From assembly GCA_038025085.1 (NCBI GenBank), contig CM076147.1, forward strand, positions 10,264,001 to 10,328,000: 64,000 nucleotides of DNA, read 5' to 3'. The notes beneath the pieces are model-generated. The model was not told the origin of the DNA. It ran no database searches and saw nothing but the letters and a program-made list of their open reading frames with translations. This document shows positions 43,307-55,819 of this stretch, in pieces. The stretch comes from Tetragonia tetragonoides (Eukaryota; Streptophyta; Magnoliopsida; Caryophyllales; Aizoaceae). A program made the translations under genes and the position numbers. Each line of letters starts with the position of its first letter. Position 1 is the stretch's first letter.

Positions 43307-43446
43307 CCCGCGTGGACCCCCGCGGAAAAGCCTCCCCCACTCCCGCGTGGACCACCGCGGAAAAGCCTCCCTCACTCCCGCGTGGACCCTCGCGGAAAAG
43401 CCTCCCCCACTCCCGCGTGGACCCCCGCGGAAAAGCCTCCCCCACT
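43307..43446. repeat. Four 35-base tandem repeats in the E3 LTR
   Basis: Units begin CCCGCGTGGAC and contain CGCGGAAAAGCCTCCC, starting at 43307, 43342, 43377 and 43412. They differ by only a few bases. They lie about 300 bases upstream of the TATA box. Confidence 0.93.
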
Positions 43447-43479
43447 TAGAAAAGTAGACAGGCGCCTATACAGGCATGC

Positions 43480-43650
43480 CGCTCCAGTTCCAAGCGGCCA
43501 CGCTTGAGTTCAAGCGGTGGCCGCTAGGACAAGCGGCTCTGCCGTTAGGCCAAGCGGCTTGACCGCTTGCCTTGCGGCTAAGCCGCTTGCCAAGCGGCTA
43601 GACCGGTTGTCCTGCCAGCTCAGCCGCGCGGCCTAGTTGCATGGCCGCCT
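43480..43650. repeat. AGCGGC/GCCGCT word cluster
   Basis: AAGCGGC, AGCGGT and their complements recur roughly every 10-20 bases (CCAAGCGGCC, CAAGCGGCTCTGCCG, GGCCAAGCGGCTTGACCGCTT and so on) just upstream of the E3 TATA box. Comparable clusters lie upstream of the TATA boxes of the E1 and E2 LTRs. Confidence 0.75.
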
Positions 43651-44617
43651 AGACCTTTTCTCGCGGACGGCAAATTTGAGGCCCATTCGATTTCCGTGCC
43701 AAACCCCTGCAGCTCCCCCTCTTCTATATAAACAAACCTTATGGTTCAGTTGAAAGAGTTGGACATTCTCTCTGAGAGGTTGGTCTTTGGTTGGCAGTTC
43801 CTCTCTCTCATATTAAACCAGAAATTCTGATTCTACTCCTTCTTTAGGTTAGCCCTAGCACCACAAAATAAACCTTCACACCTCATCAAGAGCATGAATT
43901 CAAGCAATATAACCCAATAAGTTCATTGTGAGCATCCAGGTAATCCAACCTGAGGGTTTTCAATAAATTTTACATTGCTTGTTATTACTAACTAATTTGG
44001 TTTATGTGATATGTACATGCATGGCGCGTTTTGAGCAAAAGGGCTTGTATTAAGCCCCATGAATGGATGAATGAATGTATAGATTTGCTATTTATTGCTT
44101 CTTATGATTAAATTATGCTTTGTTTGTGGATTGGTGGATGAATTATTTGTTTGTCTTCTAACTCGCATGTTTTAGCATATTTATCGTTTTCTAGCAATAA
44201 AAGCATGTAATTTGATAAATTGTTAAAAGTGGTCACAATAATAATGTTTGTTCAACCCATTAGTTAAAACTAGGGCTGTTGTTGTCAACGGGCGAGTTGG
44301 GTGCCTAACACCTTCCTAGCTCGTACTCACGCCCCCGAACTCATTTATGAAGTCAATTTCCCCAATAGGGATTGGGGTGCACAGTAGTTGAGTTGACGTC
44401 TTTCTAGACTATCGACTTGATTCCAAGGTTTCCAAATTACATTAAATTTGGTGGCGACTTCCGACAATCTTAATCATGTCCTTAGTGCAAAAGGAAAGTC
44501 TTCATGTGCATTCACACTAAAAGATTCACGAAAACCCGAACAACCGCGCTCTCCCAGGCTACCCTGAAACCAAAAATGGGGCGAAGAAAAAGGGGAGAAA
44601 AATCAGGTAGCCTACAG

Positions 44618-44635
44618 TCGCGACTTCACTGGGGA
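44618..44635 (+). promoter_or_regulatory. E3 primer binding site
   Basis: TCGCGACTTCACTGGGGA lies one base after the LTR. It is the tRNA-Arg-type site with the second base changed from G to C. Confidence 0.85.
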
Positions 44636-45365
44636 CATGATTAAGAGGGTGTAACTTGAAAATCGATTCAATGTTATTATTTTTGCTTGGTTCACTACCT
44701 TGAGTGTTCTTATTGTTATTTTGTGACTTGTCATTCATCTATTAAACTGCATTCATTGCATTCATGTGCATACGCTTGCGCGACTTCCGAGCTTGTTTTT
44801 ACAAGTTCAAACTAGTTTCTTAGCCAATGGAGTGTGGTGAAGTGCCTTGGTGAGAATCCACTCGATACTTCTTTGCGAAGAAACATGGATCCCCCCACCT
44901 TATGTACCTTCCTACGCATTCGTCCATTCGACGAGCAGGATAACAAGAATGCCTCACATTGTCGCGCATCCCGCGGATTGTTGTACATTCTTGATCATGA
45001 GTACCTTTTGACCAAAACCCTTAAGCCTACCCCATTGCATGAACTAGAACCAATGCTTTTCGTTGAAACTCAGTCCCATGTTCATGCTAGATTTTCAAGA
45101 TCATGTCATCTGCGTTGTTGTGCTGTTTGCCCATATGTAAACGCAATCTTTGCGTAGTCTTTTTGGTCGTCATAGAATATTAGGTTAGAGCCCAATTAGG
45201 ATCTTTTCCTTTTTTGAGACTAGATTTTGTCTTAAGATTGAGTCTAGAATCTTTATTTTTAGGAAACAATATCCCTGAATGTTCTATATAGAGATTTCCC
45301 ACCTTTGCTTTAAAACCTTTTCTTTTGTGGAACTAATTAGTCTTTCAGTTTCTAAGTCTTATCCG
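44636..45365 (+). other. E3 leader
   Basis: About 730 bases between the PBS and the gag start region. The opening AAGAGGGTGTAACTTGAAA matches the leader of E2 after its PBS. No supported gene is visible. Confidence 0.6.
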
Positions 45366-47143
45366 CTGTCCAAGATTGGGAAGAAAATAGTCGAACCGAA
45401 AAGTTGGGAGCGCGATCATAGTATTCAACGTCTGGTTAGGAAGCTCGTATTGGAGTCTCCCCCTCCGAGCAGAGCTAGGTCAGACGCAGTGTTTGTTACT
45501 CCCCCTCCATACAAACCACCCTGTTCTAAGTTGACCGAGATGGCCAAAGGTGATATACCACCTCCACCACCTAAGACTACCGATGAGATGTTGACTGAAT
45601 TGATGACAAAGTTGGAAACCATGGGGAACCATATGACATGGATCGAAAGCAAGGTGAAGGAAGCTGACCCTTCTAACCAGGATGATCCTCCACCTTGAGA
45701 TGACAAGGTAGAAGAGCTAAGTGCACAAATTAAGAACCTTGATTTAGCTCTAACTAAAAACAACATCATAAGTGACTACATGATCAATGCTGAAGGATAT
45801 TCCCCTCACATCAAGGGGAAACTCCCACAAAAGTTCTCTTTGCCTGAAGTCCCCACCTTCACCACCGCGATGGGCCTAAGAGGAATAGATCCTGACCTCT
45901 ATATTCATCTTTTCTCACAAACCTTGGACCCCACTGTTAGGGCATTGTTCTTCAAGATTGAGCCCAATCAGATTCAGGAATGGAACAAGGTGTCGAGTTT
46001 GTTCCTCACTAGGTATGCCGACAATGTCATCCAACCAACTACCATGAGAGAGTTGGAAGCAATAAAGCAAGGTGAAAATGAAAGCTTCACTCACTTTGTT
46101 AAGAAATGGAGAACTAAAGTGGCCGAAATGCTTGACCGTCCATCCGAGGAAGAGCAAATTTGGAAACTCAACAAGAACTTACAACCTCCTTACTTGAATC
46201 CTCTCAAATATCAAGCAATTACTTCATACACACAACTCAATAGTGTGGGATTACTCATAGAGGATGATCAAGCACTTAAAAAGGAGAAAAGCAAGGAATT
46301 CTTCAACAAAGGCACTTATAACTCGAACTACAAGAAGAATCCCAATTCAGGAAGCTCTTCCAACAAGATTAATGAAGTCAATGCTGTCTACGACAAACCG
46401 CAAAGGCAATACACCCCATTGGGCATGACCTATGCTAAAGCTTTGGAAAAGCTTGTCAAGAATGACTATCTCAATGTCATGGGCCCCACTCCGGATCCTG
46501 ACATCGAAAAGAGGAGCCCATCATGGAATCCTAATCTTTATTGCAAATTCCATAGATGAAAAGGACATGACAACGAGAAGTGTTAGACACTCAAAAATAA
46601 AATCCAGGATCTTTTTGACAATGGGACTATTCCCAAGCCAAAGAATGTTCCCACTCCAAACAAGAACACCAATCCTCTAGGTGCGGTTTTCCTCATTACA
46701 AGTGAAGAGTAAGAAAAGGATCCCTCTCGCCTGATTGTACCAATTGGATATTCTATCCCACCATTTAAACTTGACTCCCTCCACCTAGAGGTAGCCGGAC
46801 TTTGGGAAAGTGATAGCGACGAGGATGATGCTACCCTCCAAATTTCCAAAGCATGGTATGACTCTTCTAATGATGAATCTCCTGAAGTCGAACACCTCAC
46901 GAGGTCGGGAAGGCACTATATACCACCCCATCTCTTGAACAAGGATCTATTACAAAACACAGCTTCAGTCATACCACAAGTGAGAGACTCTCCACTAGTC
47001 CAAAACAAGGACCAAAACCCTCCAATCGAGGATGATGGCACTACACTGCTTAAACAGCTTCAAAAGACTAAGGCCGATATCTCTATATGGCAACTTTTGA
47101 CTACCTCTCAAGTACATAGGAATGCTTTACTAAAAGCACTTAA
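45366..47143 (+). pseudogene. E3 gag and gag-pol linker, interrupted
   Basis: The N-terminus (KSWERDHSIQ, RLVRKLVLESPP) matches the E1 gag start, but the ATG seen in E1 corresponds to CTG at 45366-45368. An ATG at 45540 could serve instead. The capsid core runs KFSLPEVPTFTTAMGLRGID to SVGLLIEDD. About ten residues found in E2 (NPQDHLKAF) are deleted between direct repeats. A zinc-knuckle-like CKFHR...GHDNEKC follows. In-frame stops are TGA 45696, TGA 46557, TAG 46584 and TAA 46710. The last open part ends in the conserved ISIWQLLTTS...HRNALLKAL block, where E6 has inserted. Confidence 0.88.
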
Positions 47144-50072
47144 TGTAGTATCCCGAAAATTTAAACTTAATTATTAAACTAAAATAGTAATTAGTTAGCA
47201 TAAAAATTTTCGCTCAAACATGCAAAGTATGATTAACGTGTCTAGTGCATGCACTTACGTAAATATATTCTAAACTTTATGTTAATCTCGTTTAAAACTA
47301 AAACCTATTTGATTAATTGACTAAAGTACTTGAGTAACTTATTTAATTTCTGTTTACGATTTGCTTAGGCATGGTTAGGCCGTTGTTTGTGTTGATGACC
47401 GAATTAGAGGATGTTAAGCTAGGATTAGTAAATTTCCACTTTTTCCTAATTAACTTACTATTCATCTTTGCTTACTTGAGAAGAGTAAATTTCCACTTTT
47501 TATCCTTTATAAAACAAAGCAAAAAGAAGAAGAAGAACCCAATGAAATGAAAAGCAAGATCTCACTTTCTTTTTCCAAATATTAGCACAACAAACACAAG
47601 CAATCCAAAAACCTTCAAAAGCTTACAAAGAGCACCATTGCTCATCTTTTTTCTCTTCCCAAAACCGTACACTTCAACATATATTCTCATATTCTTTTTG
47701 TATCATTCTTCATCCAAAAACTCATAAATTTTTCTAAGTAAACAAGATCAAAATAAAGTAAAGAGGGAAGAAGGGGAAACTGTAAGATAGAGAAGGGAAA
47801 AGAGAAGAAGACTTGGTAAGAACACTTAAACAAACTCATGCATTAATCATCTTTATTATTTCCTTTGTTTCTAATAATCATTTCACTCTTATTTCTAAAC
47901 TCTAACTCTTCCACTGTTTATCTTTTCTTCACCACCGCCATCACCACCTTAGCTCCACCAACACCCGAACGTGAAGATCCCGGACCATCAAGAACCACCA
48001 AGAGACACCACCAAGGTTTAACCTCTTGCATTATCCTTTGTCTAAAGCTTAAGTTATTAACACCTAAAGTCCATAATCAAATAAAGAAACCCTAGCAAGT
48101 ATAACTGTTATTATAAACGAAAGTGTAAGGAAAAAGGTTTAAAGAACTAAGATCTAGTTAACCTTAACTTAAAAACTCGAAAACTAATGTTGCATGTCCA
48201 TTTATAACCTTACGTAAACTTAATCTTGACTCATTATGGCCAAAATTATTTATTCACTATTTATCTCTGATTTTCCTTAATTTCAAACCTAGCATTTTTT
48301 GAAAGTTAAAATGGTAGAATAAAAGAGGAATTATCAAATGAAAAGATAATAAGAATCTAGGAATTACAAAGAGTAATTTTGAGAATAAAAAGGCCCAAGG
48401 CTGAAAGGAAATAAAAAAAGAAGAAATGAAAAGAATGTTTATTAATCCTTAAACATGTTTGTTTAATTAAATTAGGGACTTGTGCTAGTAGTGAGTTATC
48501 AAGGAAGCTAAAGAGAGGAAGTTTGTTTTTGGAAGCTTGAAGAAGGTATACTCATGTCCACTAAAACCCCCTTATTTCGATTTAATGAATTAAGAAGAAA
48601 ACCATTAATTTTCTTACAATTATTTGCTATATGTACTTATATACATACATATGATTATGGATATGATTGTGAAGTTATGTAAATGATTGCATGTGATTAT
48701 TTCCGTGACATGGCCGAATGAATTTGATGTTGCATGTCAAAGTTTATTTGATAATTGCATGAAGAATAAAGTCTATTATTTAAGTTTGATAATTATATGT
48801 AACTATATATGGTCGAATGGATTTTGATTTAGATATTAAGTTGATGGATGTTTGTTTAATAATTTAATATAGTCTCATAATTGTGAATATGTGATTGTGA
48901 TGACCGAATGAGTTTAAGAATGATTGATTATATTTACTTGATAAATTGCATGTAAAATCGTGGCTATGCTTGAGTATGCTTATAGATCAATTAAGCTTAT
49001 GAACAAATTGATGTTAAGTGATGATAATAAAAGCCTATGAGTTTTATACATGCATTTACGAAGTTACGAGGTGTCGAAACGATTTGGTGAATTTGTTGTG
49101 AAAAGGAACAAGTTTAGGAAATGTATGATTAATATTCATACAATCAAGTTTATTGAGATGAATATGACCAACTTAGACATAAGCATGTCTACTAACTTAC
49201 TTGTAAAGTGCTCCCAAACTTGGTACCCTTGGGATATTGAAGAGCATGTCAGTGTGCACACTTTAATAAAATGTTGTAGGATTAAACCCATTGGTGATTA
49301 AACTCATTTAACCCGAGTGTAGGACTCATAGAGTCTGAGTTGTGCTATGCTCTTCGTCACTACCTAACATAGGACTCTAACCTTTGCATGTTATGACTTG
49401 AGTTACTTTAAAGTTTAATAGACCTCAAAGGTCATTTTCTGAGTGATTATGAGTTTGTGAATGATATTGGTTGCTTAATACTCTTTGCTTAATGATGCTC
49501 GTACGTATGCATGGCTTGTACGTAAAAGGATAAGTCAACTATGATCATAAGAACAGACAAACTCTTTCAAATACTATTATGAGTATTATTATTATTATCC
49601 TAAGTGACGGTTGTTGATGCTAAATGTATTTTAAGTATAAACAAAATGTATTTTACAAAGTGGGGTGAGTATTGCTTAGCTTTCGCTAATTTTCTTTTGT
49701 TTTTGTGTCATCTCTTCTTGCGTGGATTATTATATCATTTTGACAGATTTTGGGCAAGAGAGATAGTGAAGGATGGAAGGAACCCTTTTGTGCATGCTTA
49801 CTGCATGTCTTTGCTGTTGTTTGACCCCGTGGTTTTCGCAGACGGAGGAGAACCCCGTATGACTTAGTAATATAACTAGTGATGTAGTTTTGGAACAATA
49901 CAACTATGTAATCTCCGCTTATATATTATAATATAATTCAGTATGTTTGTTGTACTCTTTATGATTCTTTGCCCTGTGCTTGTCTTGTTACAAGTACGAC
50001 AGTAATATCTTGGATTGGATTTAGGGCCCATAAGCATATTTAATTAAGAGTTATCCAATCCGGGGTGTTACA
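47144..50072 (+). mobile_element. E6 5' LTR
   Basis: 2929 bases, about 290 shorter than the 3' LTR. It lacks a segment of roughly 190-210 bases present at 56150-56360 and another of about 125 bases present at 58142-58275. The TATA region is TTTATAAAAC at about 47507. A CACCACCGCCATCACCACC leader motif is near 47930, like that of the LTR-like sequence at 1060-1400. Confidence 0.92.
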
Positions 50073-50075
50073 AGA

Positions 50076-50090
50076 TGGTATCAGAGTATA
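50076..50090 (+). promoter_or_regulatory. E6 primer binding site
   Basis: TGGTATCAGAGT begins three bases after the LTR end. Initiator-Met tRNA sites read TGGTATCAGAGC, so there is one mismatch at position 12. Confidence 0.9.
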
Positions 50091-51276
50091 TAAATACTTA
50101 AAAGAAGATTAGGAAAGCTAGAAGTTAAACCGTGACCTGACCAAGAGAGATGGGTAGACAATAGAATGGGAATTGTTTGTGTGACATGCGTGTGCTTATA
50201 TGTGATTGCTTGATCTTGTTTGATTCACTATCTGTTATCTGTTTATCTTGTGTGATAGATGCAACAAGTTGACCCCTATGTGCTCGTGAACTCTCTCAAC
50301 ATCCCTAACCCTCCACCTCACCCTGCGACTTTACATAAGCACCCTGAGGAAACCATAGCTTAGTATGTGCAACGTTTTCACCTTGCTTGTAGAGTCTTTG
50401 CTCCTTTTAGTAGTGAAGCTGCTGACTTTCTTGGTTGGCAAGTGTATAATTTTTGAGGACTTTTCCTTCAATGGAACCATGGTTGAGTGTGAAGTTGAAC
50501 TATATGAGTATTATGACTGATGGGATTCAATATAATTGGGATCACTATATGTGTGGGGATGATTGGTACTTGACCCTAGGTTATATGTCGGGTGTTTTGC
50601 AACATGCTTATACTGAGTGGATGTGTTGTGAGAATAGTGTACTCTTGATTCCCGAGACCATAGTGCAGTATAGGAGGGGACGACTGCTTCGTTATCATCA
50701 TTAGCCTCGTAACACCCAACCTTCTATCATTGTTCGACCATCTGCAACTCCACCACCACCACCTCGGAGACCGTGTACCGACCACCAGCATCTGTGCCTA
50801 CAACCACTTCTCCGGAGCAGCTGGTGCCACCTAATGTGATACCACCAAGGGGACTTGCAAATGGATTCCTGGTGCAATATGATAGAGGAAGTTCTTCGGG
50901 TTGAAGTTAGTTGTCAAGGGTACAAGTGATCATGCATGGGTGAAGCATTATGTTATTTAGTTGCTTATGAACTTATCTTATGTGGTAGTTTGAACAATTT
51001 ACAATTTGGTGTTGTCTATTTAGCCTATGACCGAGACAATAGCTCGATAGGTCATATGGTATGTTGTGATGTTATCCTTAACTTGTTTTCCTTGTAGGCT
51101 AATCGGATGTATTTTGGTACTTGAACCTATTTTCTTTGCTTTTCTATGACTATGATGCATGATTTAAGTGGTAATTGATTGCGTAAGTAGATAACAAGAC
51201 ATAAGAAATCATGTTTAGGAGGAACTCACATCACCTAAAGATTATATGCCTTGCTTAACTATTGTTATTCCTATAG
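50091..51276 (+). other. E6 leader with a decayed protein-like stretch
   Basis: The 1.2 kb before gag is longer than a plain leader needs. From 50261 a frame reads MQQVDPYVLVNSLN, then a Pro-rich run, a stop at about 50360, then YVQRFHLACRVFAPF and EAADFLGWQVYNF. After a frame change, 50453-50704 is open. A CCACCACC-rich part follows near 50745. It looks like the relic of an extra gene, but I do not recognise it. Confidence 0.4.
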
Positions 51277-52335
51277 TTGAGAATGTCTGGAAGTGAAGAA
51301 CCAACTACACCTGTAGACCCTGATGATGACCAAGGACAAGATGAGCATCTAGAATCACTACAGACCTTGTGCCAATTCTTTGGCAATGCAATTAAGCAAC
51401 AAATGGAAGATAAGGAGAAAGAGAAAGCCAAGGCCGAAGCTGAGGCTAAAAATCCACAAGCTGTTATGTTTAAGAACTTAGCCGCCCGTCACCACCTACT
51501 TTTGAGGGAGGATCTGACCCATTAGCTTTAGAAACTGGATTAGGAACATGGAGAAACTATTTGAGGCTATAGGTTGTCCTGAGAGTCTGAAAGTGAAAAG
51601 TGGATAGTATTACCTTAGAGGAGAGGCAGATGATTGGTGGCAAGTGTCTAAGGAAGCTTACTTAGAGGATAAGGAATTTAATTAGGAGAAGTTTGTGATA
51701 AGGATTAGGGGAAGATTTTACCCTAGAGCTTTGAGAAGAAAGAAACAACAGGAGTTTGAGGATTTGACCCAAGGAAATATGAGTGTGACCGCATATGCTG
51801 CGAAATTTCATGAGTTATCTCGATTTGCTGAGAATTTGATTAAGGATGAGAAGGAAAGAGTTTAAAGGTTAAGGATGGACTTATTTGGCATATTCAGGAG
51901 CTAGTAGCAGGATCATCTAGTACTTTTCAGGAGGCTTATGATAAGGCTATCAACATTGAGAGAATTCGTGATAGGAGAGCTGCGATAATTAGGAAACGTC
52001 GTTACTCTGAGGAAAAGAGTGAAGGATCTAATGGAGGAAACTGGAGAAAGAAATTTAGGAATGATACACCAGCTAAGAGTATTAGTTCTTATCGTCCTAG
52101 TAGCCAAGGAGACAGTAGGAGAAATGGAGGATCACAGTTCTTTTCTAGGAATGGAAATGGGATTAGTGTTTGTCGTAGATGCGGGAGGTTTCATCCCGGT
52201 CGTCCGTGCACTGCTAACCAAGGAAGTTGTTTTATATGTCGTCAGCCTGGGCATAGAGCGAACGTGTGTCCTAATAGAAGGCAATTTCCCTCTGGAGATA
52301 ATCTTACTCGTAGTGGCAATTCGTTAGCTAACCCC
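51277..52335 (+). pseudogene. E6 Gag
   Basis: ATG at 51277 opens an acidic N-terminus and a Lys/Glu-rich helix. The capsid core is in pieces: NMEKLFEAIG, YLRGEADDWWQ, RFYPRALRRKKQQEF and SVTAYAAKFHELSRF. A frameshift lies near 51528, a TAG at about 51683 (at a usual Trp position) and a TAA at about 51864. A zinc knuckle CFICRQPGHRANVC is at 52228-52269. The gag protein would form the virus-like particle; this copy cannot be translated whole. Confidence 0.85.
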
Positions 52336-55300
52336 AACCGTGGCAATAATGATACTCAGACACGAGGAAATCCGAACCCAGTGCCGCGTGTGACCTTTGC
52401 ACGACCTATCGTTAGTCGGGTAGTCAGTAGCAATAAGGGGAGGATACATACTATGAGACATCGTGATGTAGACGCAAACCCGAATGTTGTGACCGGTACT
52501 ATTCTTATTTCATCTTACCCCACTTTTGTGTTATTTGATACTGGTGCAACTCATTCATTTATAGCCACATCATTTATGACTAAACACATGTTAACACCAA
52601 ATTACTCATGTGAAATGGATATTACTACACCTAATGGTATTATTGTGTCTTGTCGAAACATGATAAATGATTGTCCCATTGTAATTGTTAAGACGTCATT
52701 ACCTGGGGATTTGATTCAGTTTGACTTGTCATATTTTGATGTTATCTTAGGTATGGATTGGTTGAGTAAGTATCGTGCCAGAATTGAGTGTCATTTGTAG
52801 AAAGTTTCACTTAGGACCCCGCGAGGAGATAGAGTTTCGTATAGAGGAGTGATAACTGAACCTAGAATTAAGATTGTCTCTGCAATGAACATTAAATCAC
52901 AAATTTGGAAGGGTTATCCAGTTTATCTGTGTTATGTGAGTAATGAGAAACCGACTCCGAATGAATTAGGTAAAATTCCAGTTGTGTCTGAATTTCCTGA
53001 TGTTTTTCCTGATGAGATTCCTGGTATGCCATCACAAAGAACCATAGACCTCAGTATCGATCTTATTCCAGGAACCGCACCTAAATCTAAAACACCTTAT
53101 AGGATGGCCCTAGCAGAAATGAAAGAATTGAAGAAGCAGTTAGAGGATTTACTAGAGAAAGGGTATATTCGACCTAATGTTTCACCTTGTGGAGCCCCAG
53201 TCTTATTTGTGAAGAAGAAAGACAGTAGTTTGAGGTTGTGTATTGATTACCGAGAGTTGAACAAAGTCACTATAAAGAATAAATACTCGTTGCCTAGAAT
53301 TGGTGATCTGTTTGACCAATTGAAAGGGGCAGGAATATACTCTAAGGTTAATTAATGCTTCAGTCGCGTTTATGGATCTTATGCATCTTGTTTTTGCAGC
53401 CTTACCTTGATCAGTTTGTTGTAGTTTTCATAGATGATATCTTAAGTGTATTCCAGGAACAAGGATGATCATGTTAAGCATTTGACAGTTGTATTACAGA
53501 CCCTTAGGGATCATCAGTTGTATGCTAAGCTTTTTAAGTGTGAATTTTGGTTGGAAGTAGTAGCATTTTTGGGACATGTTATCACTAAGGATAGGATTTC
53601 TGTTGATCCTAGTAAGATTAAGGCAGTTAAGGAGTGGATTTCACCTACTAACGTGGGTGAAGTCCGCAGCTTTTTGGGGTTAGCCGGTTATTATCGAAGA
53701 TTTGTAGAGAATTTTTCTAAGTTAGCTCAACCCTTAACTAATTTGCTTAGGAAGACCACGAAATTTGCATGGAGTGACAACTGTGAATTAGCTTTTCAGG
53801 AGTTGGAAAAGAGACTGATAATCGCACCTGTTTTAGCTTTACCAACGGAAGGAGAGGAGTATGAAGTTTATAGTGATACGTCTAAGAATGGACTACGTTG
53901 TGTGTTGATGCAGAATGGGAGAGTGATTTCTTATGCTTCACGGCAGTTGAAACCGTATGAGGTTAATTATCCTACCCATGACCTAGAGTTAGCCGCAGTT
54001 GTGTTTGCTCTTAAGATTTGGAGACATTACTTAAATGGAGTTAACTGTAGAGTTTTCACTAATCATAAGAGTGTTAAGTACATTTTCACCAAGACAGAGT
54101 TGAATTTTGAGGCAGAGAAGATGGTTAGAATTGGTTAAGGATTATGATTTGGAGATTAAGTATCACGAGGGGAAAGCAAATGTAGTAGCAGATGCACTTA
54201 GTAGAAAGACTAGACATTCCATAGGAGTACCTGAAAAATTAAGAGAGGAGATGGAGAAATTGAATTTGGAGATTGTTAAGTCAGGTGTACCAGATGGAGT
54301 TATTAGTAGTCTTACCATTCGACCTACTTTGTTTGATGAAATTCGTGAATTGCATGTTAATGACCGACAAATTCAGAAGATTAGAGAAGCTTTGAGGTTA
54401 GGACAAGCAAAAGGATTTGAGGAACATGAGGATGGAAGTTTAAGGTTTAAAGGACGTTGGTGTGTGCCTAATAATGATGAATTAAGAAAGAGAATTTTGG
54501 AGGAAGCACACAATACACCTTATTCTGTTCACCGTAGAGGAAATAAGTTGTATAAGGATCTGAAGAAGTATTTCTGGTGGAAAGGAACGAAATCTGAGGT
54601 AGCTCAATTTGTAGCCAGATGTCTTACTTGTCAGAAAGTTAGAAGTGATTTTCAGAGACCTGGAGGATTACTACAGCCTTTGGAGATTCCAAGTTGGAAG
54701 TGGGAGTCAATATCTATGGATTTTGTTACTGGATTACCAACTACTCCTAAAGGAATAAATGCTATTTGGGTAATAGTAGACAGGTTGACTAAAGTAGCAA
54801 GGTTTATAGCCATTAAGGAGACTTGGAGTATGAATCAATTGGCTGAAACTCATGTTAAGGATATTATGAGATTACATGGAGTACCACAGGACATTATTTC
54901 AGATAGAGATTCGAGGTTTTTATCACATTTTTGGTAAAAACTGCAAGCTGCATTTGGGACTACGTTGAAATTTAGCATTGCATTTCACCCTGCTACAGAT
55001 GGACAGACTGAAAGAACCATTTGTACTCTTGAGGATATGTTGAGGTCTTGTACTTTAGAGTTTAAAGGAACTTGGGAGAAGCAATTGCCGTTAATTGAGT
55101 TTTCTTATAACAACAATTATCATGCTAGTATTGACCAAGCACCATATGAGGGGTTATATGGAAGGAAGTGTAGGAGTCCATTGTGTTGGAATGATATTGG
55201 TGAGACTGTGATATTAGGACCAGAGATGATTCAGGAGACTATAGATCAGATTCGAATGATTAAGGATAAGTTGAAAGCCCCTCAAAACCGACAGAAAAGT

Positions 55301-55717
55301 TGTAGTGCTCGGGGAAGAAGACCACTTGAATTTCAGATTGGAGATAAGGTTATGTTGAAGATTTCACCGATGAAAGCGATTAAGAAATTTGGAAGGAAAG
55401 GAAAATTAAGCCCTAAGTATATTAGACCTTATGAGATTGTGGATCGAGTAGGAGAAGTTGCTTATCGATTTGCTTTACCACCTGAACTTTCTAAGATCCA
55501 TGACGTATTTCATGCATCCCAACTTCGAAAGTATCTTCCAGATGAAACTCATGTGATCAGACCCGAGCCAATCAGTTTAGATGAGGATCTAACTTTTGAA
55601 GAGAAGCCAGTAGCTATTCTTGATCGTAAGGATAGGGTACTTCGAAATAAAGTTACACTATTAGTGAAAGTACTTTGGCGTAGTCAGACCATAGAGGAAT
55701 CTACTTGGGGATCTTAA
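52264..55717 (+). pseudogene. E6 pol: protease, RT, RNase H, integrase, chromodomain-like tail
   Basis: The protease has VLFDTGATHSFI (about 52530). RT starts in [19 protein letters not shown] and [13 protein letters not shown]. At about 53350 an internal deletion of roughly 45 codons joins two distant RT segments, then short frameshifts surround the FIDDIL motif. RNase H ([13 protein letters not shown]) and a frameshift near 54110 follow. Integrase has an HHCC finger (VARCLTC), then SMDFVTGLP, ISDRDSRF and DGQTER. A TAA at 54935 and a TAG at 52798 interrupt it. The C-terminus has SPKYIRPYEIVDRVG, then AILDRKDRVLRNK...VLWRSQTIEESTW, the chromodomain-like region of Tekay elements. Confidence 0.9.
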
Positions 55718-55819
55718 GCTGACATGCAGAACCAATACCCCTACCTTTCGACTATGGTAGATTGTAGAACCAATACTTGCTTTAAATTTCAGGACGAAAT
55801 TTCTTTAAGTTGGGTAGAT
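55718..55819 (+). promoter_or_regulatory. E6 3' untranslated region and plus-strand priming site
   Basis: The sequence before the 3' LTR reads GGACGAAATTTCTTTAAGTT then GGGTAGAT, the usual arrangement in Tekay-type elements. The site is less purine-rich than in E1 and E2. Confidence 0.65.

Larger units (their letters stand above)
43025..44616 (+). mobile_element. E3 5' LTR
   Basis: It starts TTTAGACACCAAAAA, where the family start is TGTAGACGCC, so the TG is mutated, and ends GGTAGCCTACA. The length of 1592 is close to the E2 LTR. It contains four 35-base tandem repeats (43307-43446), an AGCGGC-rich patch (43480-43650), a TATA box CTATATAAAC (43724-43733) and the downstream GGGCGAGTTGGGTGCC(T)AACACC block also found in E2. 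Confidence 0.88.

Noticed and set aside
43307..43446. CRISPR-like array
   Set aside because: The units are contiguous tandem repeats without spacers, in a plant LTR.
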